Assembly: GCF_001544495.1 (NCBI RefSeq)
Contig: NZ_FCNZ02000016.1
Span: 1-64,000 of the forward strand
Direction: 5' to 3'
Origin: Caballeronia telluris
GTDB lineage: Bacteria > Pseudomonadota > Gammaproteobacteria > Burkholderiales > Burkholderiaceae
DNA: 64,000 nucleotides
A program made the position numbers and the translations under genes. Below, in pieces: positions 49,843 to 57,914 of the stretch. Positions within the stretch are counted from its first letter, which is position 1; every line of letters begins with the position of its first letter. Under the pieces are notes generated by a model. The model saw only the letters and a list, made by a program, of their open reading frames with translations. It made no database searches and had not been told where the DNA came from.

Positions 49843-50961
49843 ATGCAAACCCAACGCACGCCGCTCGTCTCGACGACGCTCGGCACGAACCGCGAACTCG
49901 TCAGCTTTCACTTCGGCACGCCGGGCGCGGGCGAAAAAGTATATGTGCAGGCGTCGCTCCATGCGGACGAAACGCCCGCGATGCTCACTGCGTGGCAACT
50001 CAAGCGCCGCCTCGCGACGCTCGAAGCCGAAGGACGTCTGCGCGGCGAGGTTGTCCTCGTGCCGGTGGCGAATCCGGTCGGACTGTCGCAGCATGTTTTC
50101 GGCCAGTTTCTGGGGCGCTTCGAAGCGAATAGCGGACACAACTTCAATCGCAGTTTTCCGATGCCGGCGGCCGAGGCGCTGATCGCGCGCGTCGGCACGG
50201 CCTGGACCGGCGACGCGCAGACGAACACGCGCCTGTTGCAGCGCGCCGTGCGCGAGATGCTTGCCGAAAGCGTCGCTACGAACGAATTCGAATCGCTGCG
50301 GCTGACGCTCGTCACGCTCGCCGCCGATGCCGACGTCGTCCTCGATTTGCACTGCTCGCTCGAAGCCACGATGCATCTGTATACGAGCCCGGCGAGCTGG
50401 CCCGACGTCGAACCGCTCGCGCGCTATATCGGCGCGAACGGCGTGCTGCTCGCGACCGATTCGGGCGGACAGTCGTTCGATGAGATCCACACGCTGCTCT
50501 GGAACGAAGTGCGCGCGCTGCTCGGCACGACGCCGCTGGCGGCGCCGAACATCGCGGTGACGCTGGAGCATCGCGGACAGCGCGACGTCTCGTACGACGC
50601 GGCGCAGCAGGACGCGGATGCGATCGTCGAGTTTCTGGTGCGGCGCGGGGTGATCGAAGGCGAGGCGCGCGCGTTGCCGCCGTTGCTGCATCCGGCGACG
50701 CCGCTTGCGGGCAGCGAGCAGTTCGTCGCGCCGGCGGCGGGCGTGGTGGTGTATCGGGCGAACGTCGGCGCTTTCTTGAAGGCGGGCGATCCCGTGTTCG
50801 ATATCGTCGATCCGTTGACGGACGCCGTCACGACCGTGACCACGAAGAACGACGGCGTGTTCTATATGCGGCGTGCGATTCGCTTTGCCTACGCGGGCGC
50901 GCCGATGGGACGCGTGTCGGGCGAGCGGGCGTTCAGGACGGGGGTGTTGATCGGAGCGTGA
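49843..50961 (+). CDS. Succinylglutamate desuccinylase/aspartoacylase-family zinc hydrolase
   Basis: A 372-residue M14-like deacylase. The zinc motif H-x2-E is in VQASLHADETPA and the third ligand in VVLDLHCSLEA. GHNFNRSFP matches the substrate-binding arginine loop. It removes an acyl group from an N-acylated amino acid, possibly N-acetyl-diaminobutyrate, N-succinylglutamate or similar. It lies 24 bp after the binding-protein gene, suggesting uptake followed by deacylation. The C-terminal 100 residues form the beta domain. Confidence 0.88.
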   Translation: MQTQRTPLVSTTLGTNRELVSFHFGTPGAGEKVYVQASLHADETPAMLTAWQLKRRLATLEAEGRLRGEVVLVPVANPVGLSQHVFGQFLGRFEANSGHNFNRSFPMPAAEALIARVGTAWTGDAQTNTRLLQRAVREMLAESVATNEFESLRLTLVTLAADADVVLDLHCSLEATMHLYTSPASWPDVEPLARYIGANGVLLATDSGGQSFDEIHTLLWNEVRALLGTTPLAAPNIAVTLEHRGQRDVSYDAAQQDADAIVEFLVRRGVIEGEARALPPLLHPATPLAGSEQFVAPAAGVVVYRANVGAFLKAGDPVFDIVDPLTDAVTTVTTKNDGVFYMRRAIRFAYAGAPMGRVSGERAFRTGVLIGA

Positions 50962-50989
50962 TGGCTGGTGCTCGCCCGCAAACAAAAAA

Positions 50990-51014
50990 GCCGTTCAGCG
51001 CAACGCTGAACGGC
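50990..51014. terminator. Intrinsic terminator between convergent genes
   Basis: GCCGTTCAGCG (50990-51000), loop CAA, CGCTGAACGGC (51004-51014). The A6 tract before it gives a good T-run for the minus-strand aminotransferase gene; the plus-strand tail (ATTCGTTTTT) is weaker. Confidence 0.8.
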
Positions 51015-51038
51015 ATTCGTTTTTACAACCCCAACGCG

Positions 51039-52367
51039 TCACTTCACGCTTTCGAGCACCTTGCGAACCGTACCGAAGATCTGATCGATCTGATCGTCCT
51101 CGACGATCAGCGGCGGCGAAAACGCGAGGATGTCGCCGGTATAGCGCACGAGCACGCCCGCCTCGAAGCACTTGACGAACACTTCATAAGCGCGCGCGCC
51201 CGGCGCGCCTTCGCGCGATTCCAGCTCGACACCCGCGACGAGCCCGAGGTTGCGCACGTCCTTCACGTAAGGCGCGCCGCGCAACGCATGCACCGCCGAT
51301 TCGAACTTCTCCGCCTTCGACGCCGCGCGCTCGAACAGGCGATCGCGTGCGTATAAATCGAGCGTCGCGACGGTCGCCGCTGTCGCGACCGGGTGCGCCG
51401 AGTACGTGTAACCGTGGAACAGCTCAATCGCGTTCTGCGCGCCCGCGCCGACGACCGTGTCGTGCACGTTGCGATGCGCGGCGACGGCGCCCATCGGAAT
51501 GGTCGCGTTGTTGATGGCCTTCGCCATCGTGATGAGGTCGGGCGTGACGCCGAAATACTCGCTCGCCGTCGCCTTTCCAAGACGGCCGAACGCGGTGATG
51601 ACTTCGTCGAAAATCAGCAGGATGCCGTGCTTCGTGCAGATCTCGCGCAGCTTTTGCAGATAGCCTTGCGGCGGCACCAGCACGCCCGTCGATCCCGCGA
51701 GCGGCTCGACGATCACGGCGGCGATCGTCGAAGGATCGTGCAGCGTGACGATGCGTTCGAGTTCGTCGGCGAGATGCGCGCCCCACGCCGGCTGGCCCTT
51801 CGAGAACGCGTTGTGTTCGAGGTCGTGCGTGTGCGGCAGGTGATCGACCGAAGGCAGCAGCGCGCCCGAGAACGTCTTGCGGTTCGGCGCGATGCCGCCG
51901 ACCGAAATTCCGCCGAAGCCGACGCCGTGATAGCCGCGCTCGCGGCCGATCAGGCGCGTGCGCTGGCCTTCGCCGCGCGCGCGGTGATAGGCAAGCGCGA
52001 TCTTCAGCGCGGTATCGACGGATTCGGAGCCCGAGTTCGTGAAGAAGATTCGGTCGAGCCCTTCGGGCATCAGATTCGCCACGCGCGACGCCGCCTCGAA
52101 CGCCAGCGGATGGCCCATCTGGAAGGTCGGCGCGAAGTCGAGTGTGGCAAGCGCCTTTTGCGTCGCTTCGACGATCTCGTCGCGGCAGTGTCCCGCGTTC
52201 ACGCACCAGAGGCCGGCGCAGCCGTCGAGAATCTCGCGACCGTCGGTCGACCGGTAGTACATGCCCTTCGCGCTTTCCAGCAGGCGCGGCGCGGCCTTGA
52301 ACTGGCGGTTGGCGGTGAAGGGCATCCAGAAGGACGAGAGGTCGTCGATGACGGGGCGGGCGTTCAT
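51039..52367 (-). CDS. Omega-amino acid:pyruvate aminotransferase (class III)
   Basis: A 442-residue PLP enzyme close to beta-alanine/omega-amino acid:pyruvate aminotransferases: FWMPFTANRQFKAAPRLLES, GCAGLWCVNAGHCRDEIVEA, FFTNSGSESVDTALKIALAY, RGYHGVGFGG and the PLP lysine in ITMAKAINNATIPMGAV. It would deaminate beta-alanine, GABA-like amines or propylamine-type compounds. It is divergent from a MocR regulator gene with AACTGT boxes in the gap, the usual layout for MocR-controlled aminotransferases. Confidence 0.93.
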   Translation of the reverse strand: MNARPVIDDLSSFWMPFTANRQFKAAPRLLESAKGMYYRSTDGREILDGCAGLWCVNAGHCRDEIVEATQKALATLDFAPTFQMGHPLAFEAASRVANLMPEGLDRIFFTNSGSESVDTALKIALAYHRARGEGQRTRLIGRERGYHGVGFGGISVGGIAPNRKTFSGALLPSVDHLPHTHDLEHNAFSKGQPAWGAHLADELERIVTLHDPSTIAAVIVEPLAGSTGVLVPPQGYLQKLREICTKHGILLIFDEVITAFGRLGKATASEYFGVTPDLITMAKAINNATIPMGAVAAHRNVHDTVVGAGAQNAIELFHGYTYSAHPVATAATVATLDLYARDRLFERAASKAEKFESAVHALRGAPYVKDVRNLGLVAGVELESREGAPGARAYEVFVKCFEAGVLVRYTGDILAFSPPLIVEDDQIDQIFGTVRKVLESVK

Positions 52368-52429
52368 GGTGCAGGTCTCCTCGTAGGAAAGAACGCTCAC
52401 TCTAGTCCGCGACAATTCCGCGCGGCATA

Positions 52430-52487
52430 GACAGTTCAGCGACTGCGCTGTTAACTGTGCTGGCAAAATGCGGCAAACTGTACTGGC
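52430..52487. promoter_or_regulatory. AACTGT boxes in the aminotransferase-MocR gap
   Basis: AACTGTGCTGGC (52453-52464) and AACTGTACTGGC (52476-52487) are 12-bp direct repeats with one mismatch, starting 23 bp apart. GACAGTT (52430-52436) is an inverted partial copy. Direct repeats about two helical turns apart are typical of MocR operators. Binding is inferred. Confidence 0.55.
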
Positions 52488-52519
52488 GCGTCGCATTGGG
52501 CGACGCTATTCTCGATTCC

Positions 52520-53926
52520 ATGATCGAACTTTCGCTGGAACGCGACCGCGCGCAGGCGCCGACGCTGGTCGAACAGATCGTGCAGGCATTCGCCGCCGCC
52601 ATCGAGGCCGAGACGCTGCGCCCGGGCGCGCTCTTGCCGTCCGTGCGGCGCTTTGCCGAGGCGCAGCAACTGAGCACGTTTACCGTCACCGAGGCCTACG
52701 GGCGGCTGGTGTCGATGGGGCTCGTGGTCGCGCGGCGCGGCTCCGGGTATCGCGTGGCGGCGCGCTTGCAGGCGGAGCGCGCGCGGGCCGTCGAATGGCA
52801 GCCGCCGAGCCTGAACGCGACCTGGCTGCTCTCGGACGTCTTCGCCGATCATTCAGTGCCGATCAAGGCCGGGTGCGGCTGGCTGCCGAACGAGTGGGTC
52901 AACGAAAGCGGGCTGCATCACGCGCTGCGCGCGGTCAGCCGCGTGCCGGCCGCGCGCATGGCCGACTACGGGCATCCCTATGGCTTCGCGCCGTTGCGCG
53001 AGCGGATCGCCGAGCATCTCGACCGCCACGGCCTGCCGATCGATGCCGCATCGAACGTGCTGCTCACCGCGGGCGCCACGCAGGCGCTCGACCTCGTCGT
53101 GCGCACGCTGCTGCGCGCGGGCGATGCGGTCGTCGTCGAAGATCCGTGCTACTGCAATCTGCTGCAGATCCTGCAGCTTGCCGGGCTCACGGTGCTCGGC
53201 GTGCCGCGCACGGCGGCGGGCATCGACACCGACGTGTTCGAGCGGCTCGTCGTCGAGCATCGGCCGAAAGCCGTCTTCCTCAACACGACGCTGCAGAACC
53301 CGACGGGCGCGACGTTCGGCATGGCGTCGGCGTTCCGGCTGTTGCAGATCGCGGACCGGCACGGCTTGTGGGTCGTCGAGGACGACGTGAACCGCGAACT
53401 CGCGCCGCCCGGCGCGCCGTTGCTCGCGGCGATGGAAGGACTGAAGCGCGTGGTCTACGTCGGTGGCTTCGCGAAGACGATCACGCCGGCGCTGCGTTGC
53501 GGCTACGTCGTCGCCGAACGCGACGTGCTGCGCGAACTCGCGCGCACAAAGATGGCGGTGGGACTGACGTCGTCGGCGACGACCGAGCGCATCGTCGAGA
53601 AGGTGCTGACCGAGGGACGCTATGCGCGGCACGTCGAGTTCATCGGCGAGAAGCTGAAGGAAGCGCATGCGCTCGTCGAGGAGCGGATGGATTCGCTCGG
53701 GCTCGAACTGTTCCACCGGCCGCGCGCGGGACTGTTCGTGTGGGCGCGGCTCGCGATCGAACCTGAGCAGGCGGCTGAAATCGCGACGCGCGCGCTCGCC
53801 GACGGCATCTGGCTCGCGCCGGGTTCGTACTTTCGCCCCGGCGACGCCGCGAGCGCGTGGTTCAGGTTCAACGTGCCGTATTCGGGTGACGACGCGTTGT
53901 GGAAGTTCTTAACGAAGTGGATTTAA
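52520..53926 (+). CDS. MocR/PdxR-family regulator (GntR-aminotransferase fusion)
   Basis: A 468-residue fusion. The N-terminal GntR winged helix spans about 15-80 (LLPSVRRFAEAQQLSTFTVT). A short linker precedes a fold-type I aminotransferase domain with LLTAGATQALDLVVR, LNTTLQNPTGATFG and the PLP lysine in VYVGGFAKTITPALRCGY. PLP or an amino-PLP adduct is the expected effector. ATG 52520 is chosen; the frame extends 21 codons upstream into the operator region without a better start. Confidence 0.93.
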   Translation: MIELSLERDRAQAPTLVEQIVQAFAAAIEAETLRPGALLPSVRRFAEAQQLSTFTVTEAYGRLVSMGLVVARRGSGYRVAARLQAERARAVEWQPPSLNATWLLSDVFADHSVPIKAGCGWLPNEWVNESGLHHALRAVSRVPAARMADYGHPYGFAPLRERIAEHLDRHGLPIDAASNVLLTAGATQALDLVVRTLLRAGDAVVVEDPCYCNLLQILQLAGLTVLGVPRTAAGIDTDVFERLVVEHRPKAVFLNTTLQNPTGATFGMASAFRLLQIADRHGLWVVEDDVNRELAPPGAPLLAAMEGLKRVVYVGGFAKTITPALRCGYVVAERDVLRELARTKMAVGLTSSATTERIVEKVLTEGRYARHVEFIGEKLKEAHALVEERMDSLGLELFHRPRAGLFVWARLAIEPEQAAEIATRALADGIWLAPGSYFRPGDAASAWFRFNVPYSGDDALWKFLTKWI

Positions 53927-53943
53927 CAAGGGAGTGCGATGGT

Positions 53944-54480
53944 ATGAATGCAGCATTGTTGATCATTGATGTGCAACGCGGACTTTTCGACGCAACGCCG
54001 CGTCCGTTCGAAGCAGACGCGGTTGTCGAGCGGATCAATACGGTGACGCAGCGAGCGCGGGAAGCGCACGTGCCGGTCATTTTCGTCCAGCACGAGACGC
54101 CGGACAGCGCGCTCGCGTTCGGCGCGCCGGCGTGGCAACTGGATCCGCGGCTGGATGCCCGGGCGGACGATCATCGCGTTCGCAAGTCGACGCCAGATTC
54201 GTTCCTGCGCACGAATCTGGCCGACGTGCTCACGTCGCTCGATGTGCGCGCGCTGTTCATCTGTGGCTACGCATCCGAATTCTGCGTCGATACGACGACG
54301 CGGTCCGCGCTGGCAAAAGGTTTCGCGGTGACGCTCGTCGCCGACGCGCACACGACGGTCGACAAACCGCATGCAACCGGCGCGCAAATCCGCGCGCACG
54401 AAAACGCCACGGTCTGCAATCTGCGCAGCTTTGGCGTGCCGATACACGCGATCGACGCGGCGGAAATCGGTTTCCGATAA
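53944..54480 (+). CDS. Isochorismatase-family cysteine hydrolase
   Basis: A 178-residue hydrolase. The catalytic triad is visible: Asp in LLIIDVQRGLFD, Lys in HRVRKSTPDSF and Cys in GYASEFCVDTTTR. Members include nicotinamidases, ureidoacrylate hydrolases and streptothricin hydrolases, and the substrate is open. It starts 17 bp after the MocR gene with an AAGGGAG ribosome site, so the two are probably cotranscribed. Confidence 0.92.
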   Translation: MNAALLIIDVQRGLFDATPRPFEADAVVERINTVTQRAREAHVPVIFVQHETPDSALAFGAPAWQLDPRLDARADDHRVRKSTPDSFLRTNLADVLTSLDVRALFICGYASEFCVDTTTRSALAKGFAVTLVADAHTTVDKPHATGAQIRAHENATVCNLRSFGVPIHAIDAAEIGFR

Positions 54481-54492
54481 TCGGGCGCACAA

Positions 54493-54524
54493 GAAAAAAG
54501 CGCGAGTTTGCTCGCGCTTTTTTC
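54493..54524. terminator. Bidirectional intrinsic terminator
   Basis: GAAAAAAGCGCGAG (54493-54506), loop TTTG, CTCGCGCTTTTTTC (54511-54524): a perfect 14-bp stem with T-runs on both strands between convergent genes. Confidence 0.92.
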
Positions 54525-54568
54525 AACCCGATGGCAGCGCTTACCGCAAGCCGCCAACGCTCACATCG

Positions 54569-54730
54569 TCATCGCCTGAAGACGCCGAGCAGCAACGTCG
54601 CGAGGAAGATCACGATGAAGATGAAGAACAGGATCTTCGCGATTTCCGTCGCCCCCGACGCAATGCCGCCAAAGCCGAAGAATGCCGCGATGATCGCGAT
54701 GATGAAGAAGATGACTGCGTATCGAAGCAT
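54569..54730 (-). CDS. DUF1328/UPF0391 small membrane protein
   Basis: A 53-residue protein with two hydrophobic helices (MLRYAVIFFIIAIIAAFFGF; ILFFIFIVIFLATLLLGVFR) around GGIASGATEIAK, the YtjA-type signature. It has a GGAGGGC ribosome site. These proteins are often stress-induced; their role is unknown. Confidence 0.92.
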   Translation of the reverse strand: MLRYAVIFFIIAIIAAFFGFGGIASGATEIAKILFFIFIVIFLATLLLGVFRR

Positions 54731-54914
54731 GAAGCCCTCCACAGGATCGATTTGTCGGTGAGATTCGCGTGCGGGCTGACGGTGTCGCCGCATCGGTTTA
54801 TCAGTTATGCCGCGCGCGAACCGGCGGCACGAAGCACTAAGCAACGTGTGTGCCTGGCTGGCTCCCTCACGAGCGTGCGCCGCTTATCCCGAAGCATGCC
54901 GAATAAAAACCCCG

Positions 54915-54940
54915 CAAAAAAGCCGCACGGCCTCGCGGCT
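54915..54940 (-). terminator. Minus-strand terminator after the 55-residue acidic gene
   Basis: On the minus strand AGCCGC (54935-54940) pairs with GCGGCT (54921-54926) and is followed by a six-T run (A6 at 54915-54920 on the plus strand). Confidence 0.55.
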
Positions 54941-54997
54941 CATGCGGCTATTCGCAGTGCGGAGCGGCGCGCCCCGGGGCGCGCATCCAGGCTCGGG

Positions 54998-55165
54998 CTA
55001 GCGGCCCGGCGTGCTATCGGAGTCGGATTCGTCGTCGAAATCGTCGTCGTCGACGTTATTCAGCGCATCCGGCAGGTTGTTCTCCAGTTCATCGCGTTCG
55101 ATTTGATCGGCGAGATCCAGGGACTTCCGTGTTGCGGGACCGGACGGGCGATTGGCTCCAGACAT
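54998..55165 (-). CDS. Small acidic protein
   Basis: A 55-residue ORF with a strong AAGGAGTACGCC ribosome site. The first 20 residues are polar, the middle is helical (LDLADQIERDELENNLPDAL), and the C-terminus is very acidic (NNVDDDDFDDESDSDSTPGR). A terminator follows. I recognise no family. The good ribosome site, coding-like codons and terminator support a real gene. Confidence 0.65.
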   Translation of the reverse strand: MSGANRPSGPATRKSLDLADQIERDELENNLPDALNNVDDDDFDDESDSDSTPGR

Positions 55166-55459
55166 GGCGTACTCCTTGAACAGATTTCAAAGCCGCGCCA
55201 GGACGGCGCGAATGAACGATGCAAGCAAGGGCTGTACACGCCGGCGGATGGGCCGCATCCAGCGGCATCGACGGATGATTGGAACGACAGAGAAAAATGC
55301 AGCCCCAATTTTGCAAACAGGACTGCATATTTTGCTTGGCCGACGCGCACGACCCAGTATGCACCGGTCCGACGCACCGATAAAGAGGCGTGTGACAGTT
55401 CGTCGTAGGGTTTGTTTTCGATGCGGCTTCCGAAGGCTTCGCCGTTGCGCAACGCGCCG

Positions 55460-56074
55460 TCAATCGAATGCGCGTTGCACGATCGGATAAAGCGAAAACA
55501 CGAGAAGCGCCGCCATCGTGAGATTGAACATGCGCAGCCAGCGCGGCCGGCTGAGAAAACGGCGCATGGACATGCCGAACGCAGCCCACATCGTGATGCA
55601 CGGCAAACCAACTACGATGAACACGAGCGCCATCAGCGCGGCGTTGAGCGAAAGGCTCGCGTGCAGGTGGATGGTCGTGGCGGCGGTGAGCACCATCATC
55701 CAGGCCTTCGGGTTGATCCACTGGAATGCGACAGCCTCGTAAAAGCGCATCGGACGGCGCTCGCCGTCGCGCATCTGCACCGACGTCGACGTGCCGATCT
55801 TCCACGCGAGATACAGCAGATACACGACGCTCAGGGTTTCGAGCACCGTGTAGAGCCACGCGAAGCGCGCAAAGGCCTCGGCGAGCCCGAGACCGACCGC
55901 GAGCATCAGGAACGCGACGCCCGCGCTGATTCCGAGCAGATGCGGCACCGTGCGCTTCAGGCCGAAGTTGACGCCCGAGGCGAGCAGCATCGTGTTGTTC
56001 GGGCCGGGCGTGATCGTCGTCACCAGTGCGAAGAGCACGGCGGCGGGGAGGGCGCTCAACAGTTCGGCGGGCAT
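55460..56074 (-). CDS. LysE/RhtB-family exporter
   Basis: A 204-residue, six-segment amino-acid exporter. The family motif TPGPNNTMLLASGVNFGLKR is at about residues 22-41. FQWINPKAWMMVL and the C-terminal helix are also typical. The substrate is not clear; RhtB members export homoserine, threonine or lysine. The ATG at 56074 has an AGGAGTG ribosome site. Divergent from the receiver gene across 277 bp. Confidence 0.92.
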   Translation of the reverse strand: MPAELLSALPAAVLFALVTTITPGPNNTMLLASGVNFGLKRTVPHLLGISAGVAFLMLAVGLGLAEAFARFAWLYTVLETLSVVYLLYLAWKIGTSTSVQMRDGERRPMRFYEAVAFQWINPKAWMMVLTAATTIHLHASLSLNAALMALVFIVVGLPCITMWAAFGMSMRRFLSRPRWLRMFNLTMAALLVFSLYPIVQRAFD

Positions 56075-56247
56075 GGCGGTGGCACTCCTTGGCTCGGAAT
56101 GGAGTCGAGAACCGAACTCCTCGGCCAAGTGTAGCGATTGTCATCTGTACAGTACCGGTACAAATGTTCGGGCGATTTCCGGTACGGCTTCCAATGCCGC
56201 GTCAGACATCCGCGCGCGGATCGCCGACAAGAGGTCCGCCGCTTCGC

Positions 56248-56263
56248 TTGGACCAAAGTCCAA
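56248..56263. promoter_or_regulatory. TTGGAC-N4-GTCCAA palindrome upstream of the receiver gene
   Basis: TTGGAC (56248-56253), CAAA, GTCCAA (56258-56263): a perfect 6-bp inverted repeat, 88 bp before the receiver start. A near copy lies after the receiver gene at 56758. The size suits a LuxR/NarL-type dimer, but the binding protein is unknown. Confidence 0.5.
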
Positions 56264-56351
56264 TATCTCGCGGCGGCGCGCTGTCATAGGCTTGCAACAA
56301 GCGTCGAAGCGCGTTTGCGTAATGTGTTCGCCTGTGCGGGGAATATTCGCC

Positions 56352-56732
56352 ATGACCGAAGCCAAACCGTTCGTCGCAGTCGTGGACGATGACGAATCGG
56401 TGAGTCGCGCCATCAAGCGGTTGCTGCGCTCCATCGGGCTGGCGTCGGAAACGTACAAGTCCGGTGAGGATTTCCTCGATGCCCGCGACGCCGCGCCCCT
56501 GCGCCGCCCGGACTGCATCGTGCTCGACATCCAGATGCCGGGCATCGGCGGACTGGACGTGCAGCAGCGCCTCGCGGGCAGCGGCATCCCGGTGATCTTC
56601 ATCACCGCGCACGACGAGCCCGGCATCCGCGAACAGGCGCTCGCAGCGGGCGCCGCCGCGTACATCACCAAGCCCTTCAACGACGCGACCCTCATCGACG
56701 CAGTGCGCGCGGCCATCGGCGCGACGCCCTGA
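56352..56732 (+). CDS. Stand-alone receiver protein (FixJ-type receiver)
   Basis: A 126-residue receiver: acidic pocket VVDDDESVSRAIKRLLRSIG, phospho-acceptor in DCIVLDIQMPGIGG, Thr in VIFITAHDEPG and Lys in YITKPFND. The sequence resembles FixJ/TodT receivers, but the LuxR-type DNA-binding domain is absent; the stop follows directly. It could be a phosphate sink or act through protein contact. No kinase gene is adjacent. Confidence 0.92.
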   Translation: MTEAKPFVAVVDDDESVSRAIKRLLRSIGLASETYKSGEDFLDARDAAPLRRPDCIVLDIQMPGIGGLDVQQRLAGSGIPVIFITAHDEPGIREQALAAGAAAYITKPFNDATLIDAVRAAIGATP

Positions 56733-56757
56733 GGCGAGCGCGCGCCGGCTCGTTCTA

Positions 56758-56773
56758 TTGGACCAAAGGCCAA
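56758..56773. promoter_or_regulatory. Second TTGGAC palindrome upstream of the glycine-zipper gene
   Basis: TTGGAC-CAAA-GGCCAA (56758-56773) matches the box at 56248 at 15 of 16 positions and lies about 134 bp before the next gene. This suggests a shared regulator for the receiver and the exported protein. Confidence 0.5.
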
Positions 56774-56906
56774 TTGTTTTAGGCAAACGCAGCAACCACT
56801 ATTCGGAGTGAATGCGGCGGCGTCCGGCGAGACCGTCGCTCTGCGCCGCAGCCCCGACACGGCACGCGGGCGCATCGCCCGCGATCCTTCTCATGAGGTT
56901 CGAGCC

Positions 56907-57383
56907 ATGCAACGACAGTGGCGCGTTTGTACCGGGCTGGTCGTGTGGACGCTTGCTTTCGCGGCGGCCGCGCAGCAGCCGATCATCTATCCGGCGAAGG
57001 GTCAGAGCCCGCAGAAGCAGAACTCCGATACCGCCGAGTGCCAGCTCTGGGCGAAGCAGAACACGGGCGTCGATCCGGCCGCGCTCGCGCAGCAAAGCGC
57101 CAACCAGCCGCCGCCGCCCGGGCATCAGGGCCAACGCGTGCGGGGCGCGGCGGGCGGCGCCGCGGCGGGCGCGGCGGTCGGCGCGATCGCGGGCGATGCC
57201 GGCAAGGGCGCGGCGATCGGCGCGGTCACGGGGACGGTCGCCGGCGGTTCGCGCCAGCGGCGCGGCCAGCGCGAGGCCAGCGCGCAACAGCAATCGACGC
57301 AGCAGCAGACGTCGGAGCAGATGGCGACTTACAACCGCGCGGTCGCCGCGTGCATGTCGGGCCGCGGATACACGATCCAGTAA
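56907..57383 (+). CDS. Exported glycine-zipper protein
   Basis: A 158-residue protein. A signal peptide (VVWTLAFAAAAQQ, cleavage about residue 22) is followed by a Gln/Pro-rich region with one Cys (DTAECQLWAKQ). A glycine zipper at about residues 82-113 (GAAGGAAAGAAVGAIAGDAG) follows, then a Gln-rich tail ending in YNRAVAACMSGRGYTIQ. Glycine-zipper proteins usually sit in or at the outer membrane. Function unknown. Confidence 0.82.
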   Translation: MQRQWRVCTGLVVWTLAFAAAAQQPIIYPAKGQSPQKQNSDTAECQLWAKQNTGVDPAALAQQSANQPPPPGHQGQRVRGAAGGAAAGAAVGAIAGDAGKGAAIGAVTGTVAGGSRQRRGQREASAQQQSTQQQTSEQMATYNRAVAACMSGRGYTIQ

Positions 57384-57442
57384 GAAGGCGGGGCCGCCGG
57401 ACCCGATCCGGAAACCGGCACACACCAAGCGGAGACCGACCC

Positions 57443-57871
57443 ATGCCGACCACATCCCGACGAATCGCACTGGCCGCCGCGTGGCTTGGCGGCAGCGTGT
57501 GCGTTACCGCCTGCGCCACGGCGTTCACGCCCGCCTCGGCCGCCGATTTCGACGGCTCGAAGCCGCTTCTGTGCGCGGTGATCGAAACGCATGCGTGCGA
57601 TCCCGGCGAAATCTGCCTGCGCGGTCTTCCCGACGACCTCGGCCTGCCGCGCTTCATGCGCGTCGACTTCGAGCGCAAGACGATTGCCGGCGCGAAACGC
57701 ACGACGCCGATCCGCGAGATGGAAAAGGGCACCGAGCAGATCCTGATGCAAGGCACGGAACTCGGTTACGCCTGGACGATGGTCGTCGACAAGACCGATG
57801 GCTCGATGACGCTCTCGCTCGTCAATCGCGACGACGCGTTCGTCGTATTCGGCAATTGCACGCCGCCCTGA
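57443..57871 (+). CDS. Small exported hypothetical protein
   Basis: A 142-residue protein with a signal peptide (cleavage near TPASAAD, about residue 34) and a GGAG ribosome site. The mature part has Cys residues in LLCAVIETHACDPGEICLRG and FGNCTPP that could form two disulfides. FMRVDFERKTIAGAKRTTPI suggests a beta-rich fold. No family is recognised. Confidence 0.75.
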   Translation: MPTTSRRIALAAAWLGGSVCVTACATAFTPASAADFDGSKPLLCAVIETHACDPGEICLRGLPDDLGLPRFMRVDFERKTIAGAKRTTPIREMEKGTEQILMQGTELGYAWTMVVDKTDGSMTLSLVNRDDAFVVFGNCTPP

Positions 57872-57914
57872 CGAGACACTGGTCAATCGTCCCGGCTCCC
57901 GCAGGGAGACCCTC

